NCBI RefSeq assembly: GCF_004769195.1
Contig: NZ_RQET01000002.1
Span: forward strand, 149,127-213,126
Direction of reading: 5' to 3'
Length of the DNA: 64,000 nucleotides
DNA from: Leptospira fletcheri
Lineage (GTDB): Bacteria; Spirochaetota; Leptospiria; Leptospirales; Leptospiraceae
In this document: in pieces, positions 26,150 to 35,082 of the stretch
How positions within the stretch are numbered: position 1 is the first letter of the stretch
Layout of the letters: each line of letters opens with the position of its first letter
Made by a program: the position numbers and the translations under genes
The notes under the pieces: generated by a model
The model's input: the letters and a program-made list of their open reading frames with translations, nothing else
The model's database searches: none
What the model was told of the DNA's origin: nothing

Positions 26150-26502
26150 CCCTTATCTCCGACCACAATCGTGCAATAATTCCGGTACAGAATCGTAAGG
26201 ATCTGCAGGCTGGAGTGATCCACAAGAGCCACTCTCGTAATTCCGTTTCGAAACGCGATCTCTCCCGCCCCGGCGTTTCCGATCGAAATCAAAGTCAGAA
26301 AATTATGGATGCACCCTTCCCCTTTCAGCTCTCGTTTGACATTCGGGTCTTCATTGATCGTTCCCGGAAATCCGATTCTGGAATAAAGCAAACCGCTAAC
26401 CGGACCGGTCGCGCAATTCGGAACGGAAAAAAGAAACGCAAAACAAAGAAAAAGTTTCGCGAACTTCCAAGACTGGGAAAGGCACGTTAACTTGCGATTC
26501 AT
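26146..26502 (-). CDS. TRL-like small lipoprotein, copy 3
   Basis: The 118-residue protein has a signal peptide with lipobox-like FSVPNC near residue 30 and a mature part containing KGEGC, NGITRVALVDHSS and YRNYCTIVVG, the shared family pattern of this cluster. I use the ATG at 26502, which has a GGAAGG ribosome site and overlaps the upstream stop (26499) by four bases; an upstream open frame to 26556 lacks such support. Function is unknown. It is likely surface- or periplasm-anchored and expressed with its paralogues. Confidence 0.7.
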   Translation of the reverse strand: MNRKLTCLSQSWKFAKLFLCFAFLFSVPNCATGPVSGLLYSRIGFPGTINEDPNVKRELKGEGCIHNFLTLISIGNAGAGEIAFRNGITRVALVDHSSLQILTILYRNYCTIVVGDKG

Positions 26503-26930
26503 CGAGCCTTCCCTTCCACTCTTACGGAATTCTTTTTTCCCCATGCGATGGTACAAAATGATTGGTACACAAAGCCTCCCAAAACAGCAATTTGGTCGTA
26601 TTCCACAAAAGCGACCTCCGAGATTCCTCCCTTGCGGACGGAAGAATCAATGCTCGCATCTCCGGAGGCAAAGACTCCGAAAAGGCTGTATGCGCAGGAT
26701 TCCCCGAACAAAATCGGATCCGCCTGGGAACGATCTCCCGTCCAGGAGCTGGTCTCGAAAAAGAGAATTCCCCCTCTCGTCAAAGACTGCAACGGATTAC
26801 TTCCGCCTCGGATCGGATGAGTCTCGATTCTGGGAGACCCCGCACTCAATAGATTCCAGCCGGAACAACCCGCAGACAAAAGCGTTGAGAAAAGAATCAG
26901 GATTCGGAAAATAAAAAATCCAAGTTTCAT
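26499..26930 (-). CDS. TRL-like small lipoprotein, copy 2
   Basis: The 143-residue protein begins MKLGFFIFRILILFSTLLSAGC, a clear lipoprotein signal. The mature part has a longer N-terminal insert with PIRGGSNPLQSL, then FGESC, GGISEVAFVEYDQ and YQSFCTIAWG. The NPLQS insert is shared only with copy 1, so these two are the closest pair. It is 1 base after the end of copy 1, in the same operon. Function is unknown. Confidence 0.72.
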   Translation of the reverse strand: MKLGFFIFRILILFSTLLSAGCSGWNLLSAGSPRIETHPIRGGSNPLQSLTRGGILFFETSSWTGDRSQADPILFGESCAYSLFGVFASGDASIDSSVRKGGISEVAFVEYDQIAVLGGFVYQSFCTIAWGKKNSVRVEGKAR

Positions 26931-26931
26931 T

Positions 26932-27339
26932 TCATTCTCCCACGATCCTAGTGCAAAAGGAATGATACAGAATCCCCGACAACCAAGTTTCTTGGGAATA
27001 TTCTACATATGCAATTTTTTGAATCGGTTCTTTTCGGAAAGCTTCTTCCAAGGAAGAGTCCCCCCACCCGACCAGAGAGAAAATACTATGCGAGCAGACT
27101 ACGGATTCCTTTCTCGTATCTCCTCCGGGAAAAAATCCGCTCGTCTCCCTTTGTTTCCGATAGATCCATTCCCCCCGGAAGACGCTCTGCAAAGGATTCG
27201 CATCCCCTTGGAAAGGATGAGTGGAGGAATCCGCACTGACTAACGTGAGAACATTCGTACCCGAGCAGGCGGACAACCAACTGAAAAGCAAAAACAAAAC
27301 GGAATGCCGGATGAAATTCGAAAAAAAGGATCCGAACAT
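26932..27339 (-). CDS. TRL-like small lipoprotein, copy 1
   Basis: The 135-residue protein has a signal peptide ending WLSAC and a mature domain with GDANPLQSVFRGE, VVCSHSIF, QKIAYVEYSQE and YHSFCTRIVG. The early GESC is changed to ESVVC but the overall pattern matches its three neighbours. I chose the ATG at 27339, which places the signal peptide at the start; the open frame runs to 27423 and would overlap the next gene. It is the first gene of the six-gene lipoprotein operon. A poly-A run just upstream is AT-rich enough for a promoter. Confidence 0.68.
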   Translation of the reverse strand: MFGSFFSNFIRHSVLFLLFSWLSACSGTNVLTLVSADSSTHPFQGDANPLQSVFRGEWIYRKQRETSGFFPGGDTRKESVVCSHSIFSLVGWGDSSLEEAFRKEPIQKIAYVEYSQETWLSGILYHSFCTRIVGE

Positions 27340-27382
27340 GCTTGGGAAGAATTTCCTACAAAAAAAAAATGTAAAGAAATTT

Positions 27383-28447
27383 TTAAATGCCTTCCGAAAC
27401 GAAGTCCCATTTGGACCCTGCAATCTCCAAAATAAAATCCGGACCGAAAGCGAGACTCGGAGTACGAAAACCTTTTCCTCCTTTTCGATTCAGAACTTTC
27501 TTTACCGCTGCCAAGGAAGACTCGATCGTAAATTCGTAACCTTCCTTGCATTCCAATAGCAGAATCTCTGTTTTCCCTCCCGGAGACTTTACTCTTCCCC
27601 AAACTTTCGCGCGCACGTTATTCCTTGTTTCTTCTCCCGGTCCTGTTATGAGCGAACCTAAGAGAGCCTGCAATACGTTCAGAACCGGCCCGAGTTTCAA
27701 CAAAAACAAAAACGGCCTCAGAAACTTCATCGCTCGGACTTGTCCCTTGGAAATTTCCGTAAAGACCTGAACGTTCTGGATTCCGGTCGATATGGCCGCC
27801 GTAAATACGTCTCCCCAGGGAATTCCGTAGAGCGAATAATTTTTCCCATTCAGAGAAAGTTCGAGCTTCGAGCTCAAATGAGGAACGCCCACCAATTCCC
27901 CGTTTCGCCTCATCTTGGATCCGTAAGGAAGCTGGGCTAGGGCGCTTTTTGCGGTTCCGGGAGAAACCTGATTCATCCCGACAAACGCCAACTCCAAACT
28001 CTCGGCGGAAGATAGCCTCCTCTTTAAGGCCGCAGCGACGCAATCCGTGGGAACAATATCGAATCCCACACCGGGAAGTAATAAAATTCCCGCTTCTTCC
28101 GCAAGTGCATTCATTCCGAACAGAGCTTGAAAGACCGGAATTTCCCCCGTAAGATCCAGATAGTGGACCTTCTCCGCAATGCAAGCCTGAGCCATCGGAA
28201 CGGATGTGGTCACGAAGGGACCCGCACAATGCAATACCAGGGCGAATGAACGAATGTTCATCCGAACTTCGTTCGGATCTTCCAAATCGAAAATCCTGTA
28301 TTCCAAACGGAGTTCTTTGGCTAAGGATTCGATTTTAGGCGAGTTGCGCCCCGCCAATACCGGCTTCATTCCCCGGGAAACCGCTCTCCTTGCGATTAGC
28401 TCTCCCGTATACCCGTTCGCTCCGTACAAAAGCCAGCCTTGTGTCAT
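27383..28447 (-). CDS. Saccharopine-dehydrogenase-like NAD(P)-binding protein
   Basis: The 354-residue protein starts with a Rossmann motif, LYGANGYTGELIARRAV at 7-23, followed by VLAGRN and VLHCAGPF, which mark the saccharopine dehydrogenase / trans-acting enoyl reductase family. Members reduce lipid, polyketide or amino-acid intermediates with NAD(P)H. GVGFDIVPTDC near 125 is typical. It has a GGAGG ribosome site and stands alone between the lipoprotein operon and the divergent hydroxylase gene. The exact substrate is unknown; lipid metabolism is the likeliest given the neighbour. Confidence 0.82.
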   Translation of the reverse strand: MTQGWLLYGANGYTGELIARRAVSRGMKPVLAGRNSPKIESLAKELRLEYRIFDLEDPNEVRMNIRSFALVLHCAGPFVTTSVPMAQACIAEKVHYLDLTGEIPVFQALFGMNALAEEAGILLLPGVGFDIVPTDCVAAALKRRLSSAESLELAFVGMNQVSPGTAKSALAQLPYGSKMRRNGELVGVPHLSSKLELSLNGKNYSLYGIPWGDVFTAAISTGIQNVQVFTEISKGQVRAMKFLRPFLFLLKLGPVLNVLQALLGSLITGPGEETRNNVRAKVWGRVKSPGGKTEILLLECKEGYEFTIESSLAAVKKVLNRKGGKGFRTPSLAFGPDFILEIAGSKWDFVSEGI

Positions 28448-28533
28448 AGGCAGTAGATCCTCCGGAAAGATTTCGATTTCGTCAACCGCATATACCCTTG
28501 GAACTATTTTTTCGGCCGCTTGTTACGTAAAAA

Positions 28534-28562
28534 AAAACGAATCGAGCTAAGTGATTCGTTTT
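28534..28562 (-). terminator. Terminator-like hairpin between divergent genes
   Basis: AAAACGAATC (28534-28543) pairs perfectly with GATTCGTTTT (28553-28562). Read on the minus strand the stem is followed by a run of nine T (opposite 28529-28537), which is a textbook intrinsic terminator. It lies about 85 bases before the start of the minus-strand reductase gene and 50 before the plus-strand hydroxylase gene, with no obvious minus-strand gene upstream. It could be a leader attenuator, an operator or a block to antisense transcripts. Confidence 0.5.
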
Positions 28563-28613
28563 GGATTGACCGTTCCAATTTGGATGGATATCCTAGGGTG
28601 AGAACTGGAGCTT

Positions 28614-29948
28614 ATGGAAAAAATAAACCTGATAACGATCGCCATCCCTTTCTTCTTTCTGCTCATCGGTTTAGAGCTGGGTTTTTCGTGGTACAAGAAA
28701 AGAGAATTGTACCGACTCAACGACTCGATCAACGATCTGAGCGCGGGTGTCTCGAACCAAATCTTTGTAATCCTATTCAAAGCGATCACATTCGCCGCGT
28801 ATATCTGGGTATACGAAAACTGGAGGATCGTGGATCTTCCTTCGTGGCCCAGCGATCGGGTTTCCTGGATGCCGACCGCCGACTTTTTGGGACTCTCTTC
28901 CCAAGCCTGGTCTTGGATTGTGGTACTCGCCATCTGGATCTCCTGCTTTCTGTTATACGACTTCGCTTATTATTGGAATCATAGGCTCAGTCACGAGGTG
29001 AACTTCCTTTGGGCGGGGCACGTCGTCCATCACCAAAGCGAAGAATACAATCTTACGGTGGCTCTCAGGCAGGCCAGCTTTCACATGCTTTTCTCCTGGG
29101 TATTTTACGTCCCTCTCGCATTGCTGGGATTTTCACCCATCGTATTACTCCTGAACGGTGAATTGAATCTAATCTACCAATTCTGGATCCATACCAAAGC
29201 GGTGGATAAACTTCCTTCCTGGTTCGAAGCCGTCTTTAACACCCCGTCCCATCACAGGGTCCACCACGGAATCAATCCGAAATACATAGACAAGAATCAC
29301 GGTGGAACCTTGATCGTATTCGACAAATGGTTCGGTACTTTCCAAAAAGAGGAAGAGATCCCTGTGTATGGAACGGTAAAACCCCTACGCAGCTTCAATC
29401 CGATTTGGGCCAACCTCCATTATTGGTGGGAAATGCTGGAAATTTCCTGGAAGGCCCCGCGTTGGTCGGACAAGATCCGGATCTTTTTCGCCATGCCGGG
29501 CTGGAGACCCGCCGAGCTGGGAGGTCAATTCCCTATCCCGGAAGTGAATTCTAGTACATTCAAAAAATATGATGTATCACTCCCCGGTGGACTGACGGCA
29601 TATTCGCTTGTATGGTTTGCGGCCACCGTGATCGGAACCTTTGCCATGCTGGTAAAAATCGCCTCTATTCCGGTAAACGTGCAGTACACGATCTTTTTCC
29701 TGGGCCTCGTTTCCCTATTGACGATCGGCGGAATCCTGGACCTGAAACGATGGACCCTATTTGCCGAACCCCTCAGATTGGCGGCATTGGTCGCAACAGC
29801 TTTCATTTTCGGATTCGACCAGGCAGGATTGGCCGTCGTCATAGGCTCTTGCGGATTTTCTCTCGTCTGGCTTTTGTACTACAGGCAATATTTTTCCTCC
29901 TGGAAAGACATCGATCCGGCAAAAGAAATCCGAGGCCGAACGGCTTAA
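28614..29948 (+). CDS. Sterol desaturase / fatty-acid hydroxylase family protein
   Basis: The 444-residue integral membrane protein carries the histidine clusters of this superfamily: HRLSHEVNFLW and HVVHHQSEEYN around 125-145, and a late SHHRVHHGINPKYID near 215-230. These bind two irons for O2-dependent hydroxylation or desaturation of lipids. The length beyond 330 gives four more hydrophobic segments, as in alkylglycerol monooxygenase-like members. The start ATG at 28614 has a GGAG site. Substrate is unknown; the lipid-transport genes 3 kb downstream on the same strand make a membrane lipid plausible. Confidence 0.88.
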   Translation: MEKINLITIAIPFFFLLIGLELGFSWYKKRELYRLNDSINDLSAGVSNQIFVILFKAITFAAYIWVYENWRIVDLPSWPSDRVSWMPTADFLGLSSQAWSWIVVLAIWISCFLLYDFAYYWNHRLSHEVNFLWAGHVVHHQSEEYNLTVALRQASFHMLFSWVFYVPLALLGFSPIVLLLNGELNLIYQFWIHTKAVDKLPSWFEAVFNTPSHHRVHHGINPKYIDKNHGGTLIVFDKWFGTFQKEEEIPVYGTVKPLRSFNPIWANLHYWWEMLEISWKAPRWSDKIRIFFAMPGWRPAELGGQFPIPEVNSSTFKKYDVSLPGGLTAYSLVWFAATVIGTFAMLVKIASIPVNVQYTIFFLGLVSLLTIGGILDLKRWTLFAEPLRLAALVATAFIFGFDQAGLAVVIGSCGFSLVWLLYYRQYFSSWKDIDPAKEIRGRTA

Positions 29949-30064
29949 TCGGAAGCTTCAGAATTTTCCCGTCTTTCCTGCGGATTCGATTTTCCGATCG
30001 CAGGAAGACGGAACAATTTTTTTCTTCTCATTTCCGCCCGATCCAGGTTCATTCTTCTTAAAGA

Positions 30065-30694
30065 ATGGAAAATTCGATCCTTCATATTTTCTTAAAAAAC
30101 CCCGTGCTAGGGAAGGTAAAAACCAGGCTGGCTCGTGACATCGGCGATGCGGCAGCCCTCGAAGTGTATCTAGACTTGGTGGAAACGACCCGATCCGTCG
30201 TAAAAAAAATCCCCGTTGCAAAAACGCTTTGGTTCGATACCTTTCTACCGGAAAAAAAGGATCTAGGGGATTGGGGTTCCGGCGAAGTGTCCCTCCGCAT
30301 CCAGGAAGGACAGGATCTCGGGGAGAAAATGAGAAATTCCTTTTTGGATTCCTTTAAAAGAGGATGTACTTCCTCCGTTCTGATCGGAAGCGATTGCCCC
30401 GAATTGCAGGAAGTCCATCTTCGGGAAGCCTTCCGTTTGCTCGAAGAGGACGAAGTCGTTTTCGGTCCCGCTCTGGACGGAGGCTACTATTTGATCGGTC
30501 TGAAGGAGGATTTCCCGGATCTTTTTCGAGAGATCCCTTGGAGCAGCGAAAGTGTTTTTGCCGAAAGCAGGAAAAGAACGGAGTCCGCCGGAAAGAGAAT
30601 CGGTCTCCTTGAGGCCCTCTCCGATTTAGACGATTTAAAGGACCTGAAAGAAGCCCAAGCGAAAGGATTGAAAATTTGGAGAACGAATTCCTAA
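30065..30694 (+). CDS. DUF2064 / TIGR04282-type glycosyltransferase-like protein
   Basis: The 209-residue protein has a nucleotide-diphospho-sugar transferase fold: LKNPVLGKVKTRLARDIG near the N-terminus, VLIGSDCPEL near 105 and VFGPALDGGYYLIGL near 140. The family is often labelled as arsenosugar biosynthesis because some members lie near arsenic methylation genes, but no such genes (arsM, arsS) were seen here. It would act in the cytoplasm. Its end overlaps the next gene by 19 bases, so they are cotranscribed. Confidence 0.85.
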   Translation: MENSILHIFLKNPVLGKVKTRLARDIGDAAALEVYLDLVETTRSVVKKIPVAKTLWFDTFLPEKKDLGDWGSGEVSLRIQEGQDLGEKMRNSFLDSFKRGCTSSVLIGSDCPELQEVHLREAFRLLEEDEVVFGPALDGGYYLIGLKEDFPDLFREIPWSSESVFAESRKRTESAGKRIGLLEALSDLDDLKDLKEAQAKGLKIWRTNS

Positions 30695-31416
30695 GAAAGA
30701 AGAAAATCTCGGTCATCGTTCCTGTCTGGAACGAAGAAAAATATCTTCCTGTGCTTTTGGAAGCATTGGACGCTTCTCTCAAATCGGATCCGAATTTGGA
30801 AGTTCTCGTCGTGGACGGAGGCAGCACGGATCGGACCGGAGAAATCGCCGCAAATCACGGAGTAAAACTTCTCAAGTCCGAAATCAGGAGCCGCTCCGTC
30901 CAATGCAATACGGGTGCGATCGCCGCAACGGGAGATATTTTACTTTTCCTGCATGCGGATTGCATGCCTCCTTTCGACTTTCCGGATCAGATCAGAAAGA
31001 ATACCGACCGCAAAATCAGATCCGGTTGCTTTCGGATCCGTTACGAATCGGGAAATCTGTGGCTACGTTGGAATGCGAAGTACAAGGATTGGGATTGGAG
31101 TCTTCTTCGTTTCGGAGACCAGGGACTTTTTATGGATGCCTCCTTGTTTCGAGAATGCGGAGGATACAAAAAAGAATGGAAGGTCATGGAAGATGCTGAG
31201 ATCGTTCGAAGAATCCGCAGGTTGGCTTCCTTCAAAATTCTGGACTCGAGTATAACCGTTTCCCCTCGCAAATTTTACGAAATCGGAACGATGAGATTGC
31301 AATTCTCTTACTTGGTCTGCTCTCTCTTATTTTTGGCGGGAATGAGACCCCAGTGTTTGGAAAAAGCGTATCGAATTCTTGTCGGCTCCGAAAAGAAATC
31401 CTCCCGCTTTCATTAG
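30676..31416 (+). CDS. Family 2 glycosyltransferase, TIGR04283-like
   Basis: The 246-residue protein begins SVIVPVWNEEKYLPVLLEAL after about ten residues, with VVDGGSTDRTGEIA at about 44-57 and FLHADCMPP near 93, the typical GT-A pattern with a DxD-like site. The partner family to the DUF2064-type gene, with which it overlaps by 19 bases, is the TIGR04283 glycosyltransferase. The start is the TTG at 30676, supported by an AAGGA site seven bases away. The pair probably makes a glycosylated metabolite or lipid. Confidence 0.85.
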   Translation: MENEFLRKKKISVIVPVWNEEKYLPVLLEALDASLKSDPNLEVLVVDGGSTDRTGEIAANHGVKLLKSEIRSRSVQCNTGAIAATGDILLFLHADCMPPFDFPDQIRKNTDRKIRSGCFRIRYESGNLWLRWNAKYKDWDWSLLRFGDQGLFMDASLFRECGGYKKEWKVMEDAEIVRRIRRLASFKILDSSITVSPRKFYEIGTMRLQFSYLVCSLLFLAGMRPQCLEKAYRILVGSEKKSSRFH

Positions 31417-31582
31417 AAAATCCGGATTTGAATCCGATCGAAAGGCCCTGGTCCGCGAGCTATTTTCCGTTGACTTGGATCTTCCGTACGGTTTACTGTA
31501 CGAAACGTCCGATCCGCTCGGAATCGCGCGAATTCTCGGACGGAAAAAAACCCTCGGATTCCTTTCCGATATCAGGTATCGC

Positions 31583-32167
31583 GTGAAACAGATTCGTATC
31601 CTTCTTGTCACTTTCCTTCTACTCGGTAACGTTTCCGTTTTTTCGGAAGAAGCTCCTCAGACTCCTTCTGCGGAAACGCCGACCGCTTCTCCGGAAGAAC
31701 AATCCTTATCGACGGTGAAAAAATTGGTCGGCTTCATCCGTTTTAAGAAAAACGACAAGGCATTAGCCCTCATCCACGTCGGCCGTTTTTCCGAACTGCT
31801 AGTCGGAAACCACAAAATCACTCCGGCAGAAAGGAAGGACTTCGAAGAAGCCGTAGGAGAATACATCTCAAACAAGGCCTTTCCGATCGCCGTTCAGTAT
31901 TTCGACAAGATCGATATCACGTATGAAAAACCGATCCTAAAGGATAAGAAAATCCGGATCGGATCCTCCATTTTATACAAAGGCTCCGATCAGATCGCTT
32001 TCGCATGGATCCTATCCGAGATAGACGGAAGTTGGTACATTACGGATTTTGAAACGGAAGGAAAGTTGGCCACGGATATCAATCGTACTAAAAACATAGA
32101 ACCTTCCCTGAAAAAAAACGGAGTCAAAGAAACGATCCTCTTAGTTCGTAAAGCGGCAAAAAGCTGA
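31583..32167 (+). CDS. MlaC-like phospholipid-binding protein
   Basis: The 194-residue protein has a signal peptide (VKQIRILLVTFLLLGNVSVFS), a Pro/Ser/Glu-rich linker and a MlaC/Ttg2D-type fold with YFDKIDITYE and SWYITDFETEGKLATDINRTK near the end. MlaC-like proteins ferry lipids across the periplasm. I chose the GTG at 31583 because the signal peptide begins there; the frame is open back to 31379 but adds no family residues. Its stop overlaps the RND gene start as TGATG. The start is the least certain point. Confidence 0.72.
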   Translation: MKQIRILLVTFLLLGNVSVFSEEAPQTPSAETPTASPEEQSLSTVKKLVGFIRFKKNDKALALIHVGRFSELLVGNHKITPAERKDFEEAVGEYISNKAFPIAVQYFDKIDITYEKPILKDKKIRIGSSILYKGSDQIAFAWILSEIDGSWYITDFETEGKLATDINRTKNIEPSLKKNGVKETILLVRKAAKS

Positions 32168-35082
32168 TGAGAAAATTCCTTTCTCGAACAACGGACGCGG
32201 TTCTGACCCGTCCCGTCACCGCATCGATCTGCCTACTTGCTCTTCTGGGACTATCCGCCTATTATACGACGCGTCTTTCCATAAACAGCAACAACCTGGA
32301 ACTGCTTCCGCAAAACAATCCTTCCGTAATCATCACGAGAAAAGTCATAGAGATGGTCGGAGGAAGCGGATTTTATACGGTTGTTCTGAAATTCAAAGAC
32401 GAGAAGGGAATGACGGACCATCTCGCAAAAGCTTTCCGCGCTAAACGGGACGGAAATCAGGAACTCCAAAAGAAAGAGCTGAATCTCGCCGAGTCGGTCA
32501 AACAAAAGAATCTTTCCTATTATAAGGAGAAGGAAAGGATTCTCAAACAGGCCTCCGAAACTTTGGCGAAATCCTTCTTGGCGGACAAGGAATTCGTCCG
32601 TTTCGTCTCTTATCGTTATAATGTTTCTTTTCTACAGGATAGGCTTCCCCTATTCCTCAAAACGGAAGATCTCGCGGAAATACGCAAACGCGTCAAACGG
32701 AAGATCGACGAGGAAGTGGAACGAGCGAATCCTTTCTTCATCAAACTTACCGACGAGGAATACAACCCGGACTTCACGGATATCGTATCCAAATACCAGA
32801 AGCTAGCCAAGCGGGATATATTCGACGAATATAATATATCTCCCGACAAAGGAATGCTTCTCCTTTTGATCAAACCTACCGGTTCTTTCGTGGACATAGA
32901 TTTCGACAAGCGTCTGGACAAAAGAATCCAGTCGATCGTCGCCGATTCCGGCCTGGAAAAGGAAGGTATTTACGCCGGATACACCGGAACCTACAAGCTG
33001 AACCAGGACGACTACGAAACCCTGATCGGCGCCTTAAAACCGATCGGAATCGCTTCGTTTGTGGGGATTACTCTCCTATTGCTTCTCTTTTTCCGGAACC
33101 CTTTGTTCATAGCGATGCTCCTCTTTTCCCTTTTTTCCGGACTCCTGATCACGTTCGGAATCACCGGATTTTTCATCGGGGAATTGAACAGCATCACCAG
33201 CATTATCGGATCCATCCTGATGGGACTCGGCATCGATTACGGAATCCAATTCCTCTACCGATTCCGGGAGGAATTCACCAAGAAACAGGATTTAGTCCGT
33301 TCCATTAAGGACACCATTTACCACACAGGAGTCGCCTCGTTAAGCTCCGCATTAACGACTACTTCGGCCTTCGTCGTACTTTCCTTTTCCGATTTCAGAG
33401 GCTTTAGCGAATTCGGAATCATCGCCACCTACGGAACCCTGGTCATCGCGGTCACCATGTACGCCGCCACCGCAGTTCAGATCACCCTGCTTTTAAAATG
33501 GTTCCCCGGACTCTCTCGAGTGTTTTTGTTAAACGAAGCGCAACAGACTCCTTCCGGGATCCTGAGAAAATTCTATTCCAGACCGGGACTACTCGCCGCT
33601 ACGGTTCTGGTTTTCGTACTGGTTTTAGGGGCATTCGCGCCCAAGGTGGAATTCGACGTGAACGGCCGGAACCTGCTCGTCGAAAATCAGGAATCCGTCA
33701 ACCTGTACGACGAGATTTCGGACAGATTCGATATCTCATCCGACCCCCAAGCGATCGTAGTGAATACTCTGGAGGAATCGGAAGCAGTATTCGATTATAT
33801 GAATCCGGTTCCGGAAAAAATATCCGGTTCCGTCGACCAGGTGGTTTCGCTCTGGAACTTCGTTCCTCCTTACGGACAACAGGGCGCCAATCGTAAAATC
33901 CTGGACCAGATCCAAAAGGACATGAAGCCGGTAAAGTCTGCCTTCTTGAAACCGGAGCAGAGAAAATACCTTCCCAAAGCCAAGGTTTTCCTTTCCGTCA
34001 AGCCGTATGGATACCGGGAAGTCCCGGATTATTTCTCGACGCAATTTACGGAAATTCCCACCTCCAAGGAAAAAGGGCACCTTGTCTTCCTGTATCCGAA
34101 AGTCGCCTTATGGCACGGAGGAAAGCTCCTGGAGTTCTTTGCCGCAGTCGGCCAATTGGAAGTACCGAAAATTTCCCGCAGGAACCTGAATACGATCCTG
34201 TATTCCACTGGAATCGCGGGAAAAGGATTCATCGATCCGGCCAAGGAGAAATATTCCAGAGCGGAAGAAAAGAAGCTTCTTTCCGCTTTGAACTCCTATT
34301 CTAAGGAGAAACTTCTCTCTCTCAAAATTCTACCCGGCACGGTGGACACCATTTTGGAACACCGTCCTTACAAAAGCGTATCCGAAGTAAGGTCCCTTAC
34401 GTTCAAGACGAGTACGGCGGGGAGCTTGATGTTATTCGCGAACCTGATCCTGATCGTGCAAAAGGAAGGGTTTGCCGCCTTCTTTATCACTCTCTTCCTC
34501 GTGGTCGTAGTATTAATTCTTTTTTATAGAGCCTTCTTACCTGCGGTACTTTCGTTGATTCCCTTACTTCTCGGAATTCTTATAACCGTAGGCTTCATGA
34601 CCTTGATAGGATTGAAGTTGAACTTCATGAACGTCTTGGTATTTCCCGTGGTGATCGGATACGGAATCCAGAACGGAATCTATATCTATTACCGTTATCG
34701 GGAAGACCACGATATCGTGAGGGCGATGGCAATGGTCGGTCCCGCAGTCATCGCTTCCACCCTCACCACCCTGGTCGGATGGAGTGCGCTCCTGTTAGCG
34801 GACCAACGCGGTTTGCATTCCATCGGAAAAGTGGCGACGATCGGGATCGGCGCCTGCTTGCTGATCGCCTTAACCCTATTGCCCGCAATTCTGGAACTCG
34901 CATATCGCTCCCGTAAATCCGAAGAATCGGAAACGGTTCCTCTGGGACTCGAATCTGAGGAAGAAGAACCTACCTTGCCAATTCCCGTCGAACCGGCGCC
35001 TCGTGGAGAAATACCCGCGGTTTCCAAAGCCAAAGCCAAGAAAAAATCCGCGAGCAAAACTCCAAAAAAGAAAAGCCGATGA
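32167..35082 (+). CDS. MMPL/RND-type lipid transporter
   Basis: The 971-residue protein is a large resistance-nodulation-division permease. It has an N-terminal membrane helix, a periplasmic loop of about 270 residues, a block of helices with GLGIDYGIQFLYRF near 350, a second loop and a matching block with FPVVIGYGIQNGIYIYYRYRE near 830. The C-terminus is Lys/Ala/Ser-rich. HpnN-like and MMPL transporters of this layout move lipids or hopanoids to the outer membrane. The preceding MlaC-like gene and the following lipoprotein gene both overlap it by a few bases, which supports one export complex. The lipid is unknown. Confidence 0.88.
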   Translation: MRKFLSRTTDAVLTRPVTASICLLALLGLSAYYTTRLSINSNNLELLPQNNPSVIITRKVIEMVGGSGFYTVVLKFKDEKGMTDHLAKAFRAKRDGNQELQKKELNLAESVKQKNLSYYKEKERILKQASETLAKSFLADKEFVRFVSYRYNVSFLQDRLPLFLKTEDLAEIRKRVKRKIDEEVERANPFFIKLTDEEYNPDFTDIVSKYQKLAKRDIFDEYNISPDKGMLLLLIKPTGSFVDIDFDKRLDKRIQSIVADSGLEKEGIYAGYTGTYKLNQDDYETLIGALKPIGIASFVGITLLLLLFFRNPLFIAMLLFSLFSGLLITFGITGFFIGELNSITSIIGSILMGLGIDYGIQFLYRFREEFTKKQDLVRSIKDTIYHTGVASLSSALTTTSAFVVLSFSDFRGFSEFGIIATYGTLVIAVTMYAATAVQITLLLKWFPGLSRVFLLNEAQQTPSGILRKFYSRPGLLAATVLVFVLVLGAFAPKVEFDVNGRNLLVENQESVNLYDEISDRFDISSDPQAIVVNTLEESEAVFDYMNPVPEKISGSVDQVVSLWNFVPPYGQQGANRKILDQIQKDMKPVKSAFLKPEQRKYLPKAKVFLSVKPYGYREVPDYFSTQFTEIPTSKEKGHLVFLYPKVALWHGGKLLEFFAAVGQLEVPKISRRNLNTILYSTGIAGKGFIDPAKEKYSRAEEKKLLSALNSYSKEKLLSLKILPGTVDTILEHRPYKSVSEVRSLTFKTSTAGSLMLFANLILIVQKEGFAAFFITLFLVVVVLILFYRAFLPAVLSLIPLLLGILITVGFMTLIGLKLNFMNVLVFPVVIGYGIQNGIYIYYRYREDHDIVRAMAMVGPAVIASTLTTLVGWSALLLADQRGLHSIGKVATIGIGACLLIALTLLPAILELAYRSRKSEESETVPLGLESEEEEPTLPIPVEPAPRGEIPAVSKAKAKKKSASKTPKKKSR

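Noticed and set aside
31379..31582. Longer N-terminus for the MlaC-like protein
   Set aside because: It would bury the signal peptide 68 residues inside the protein; the GTG at 31583 puts it at the start.
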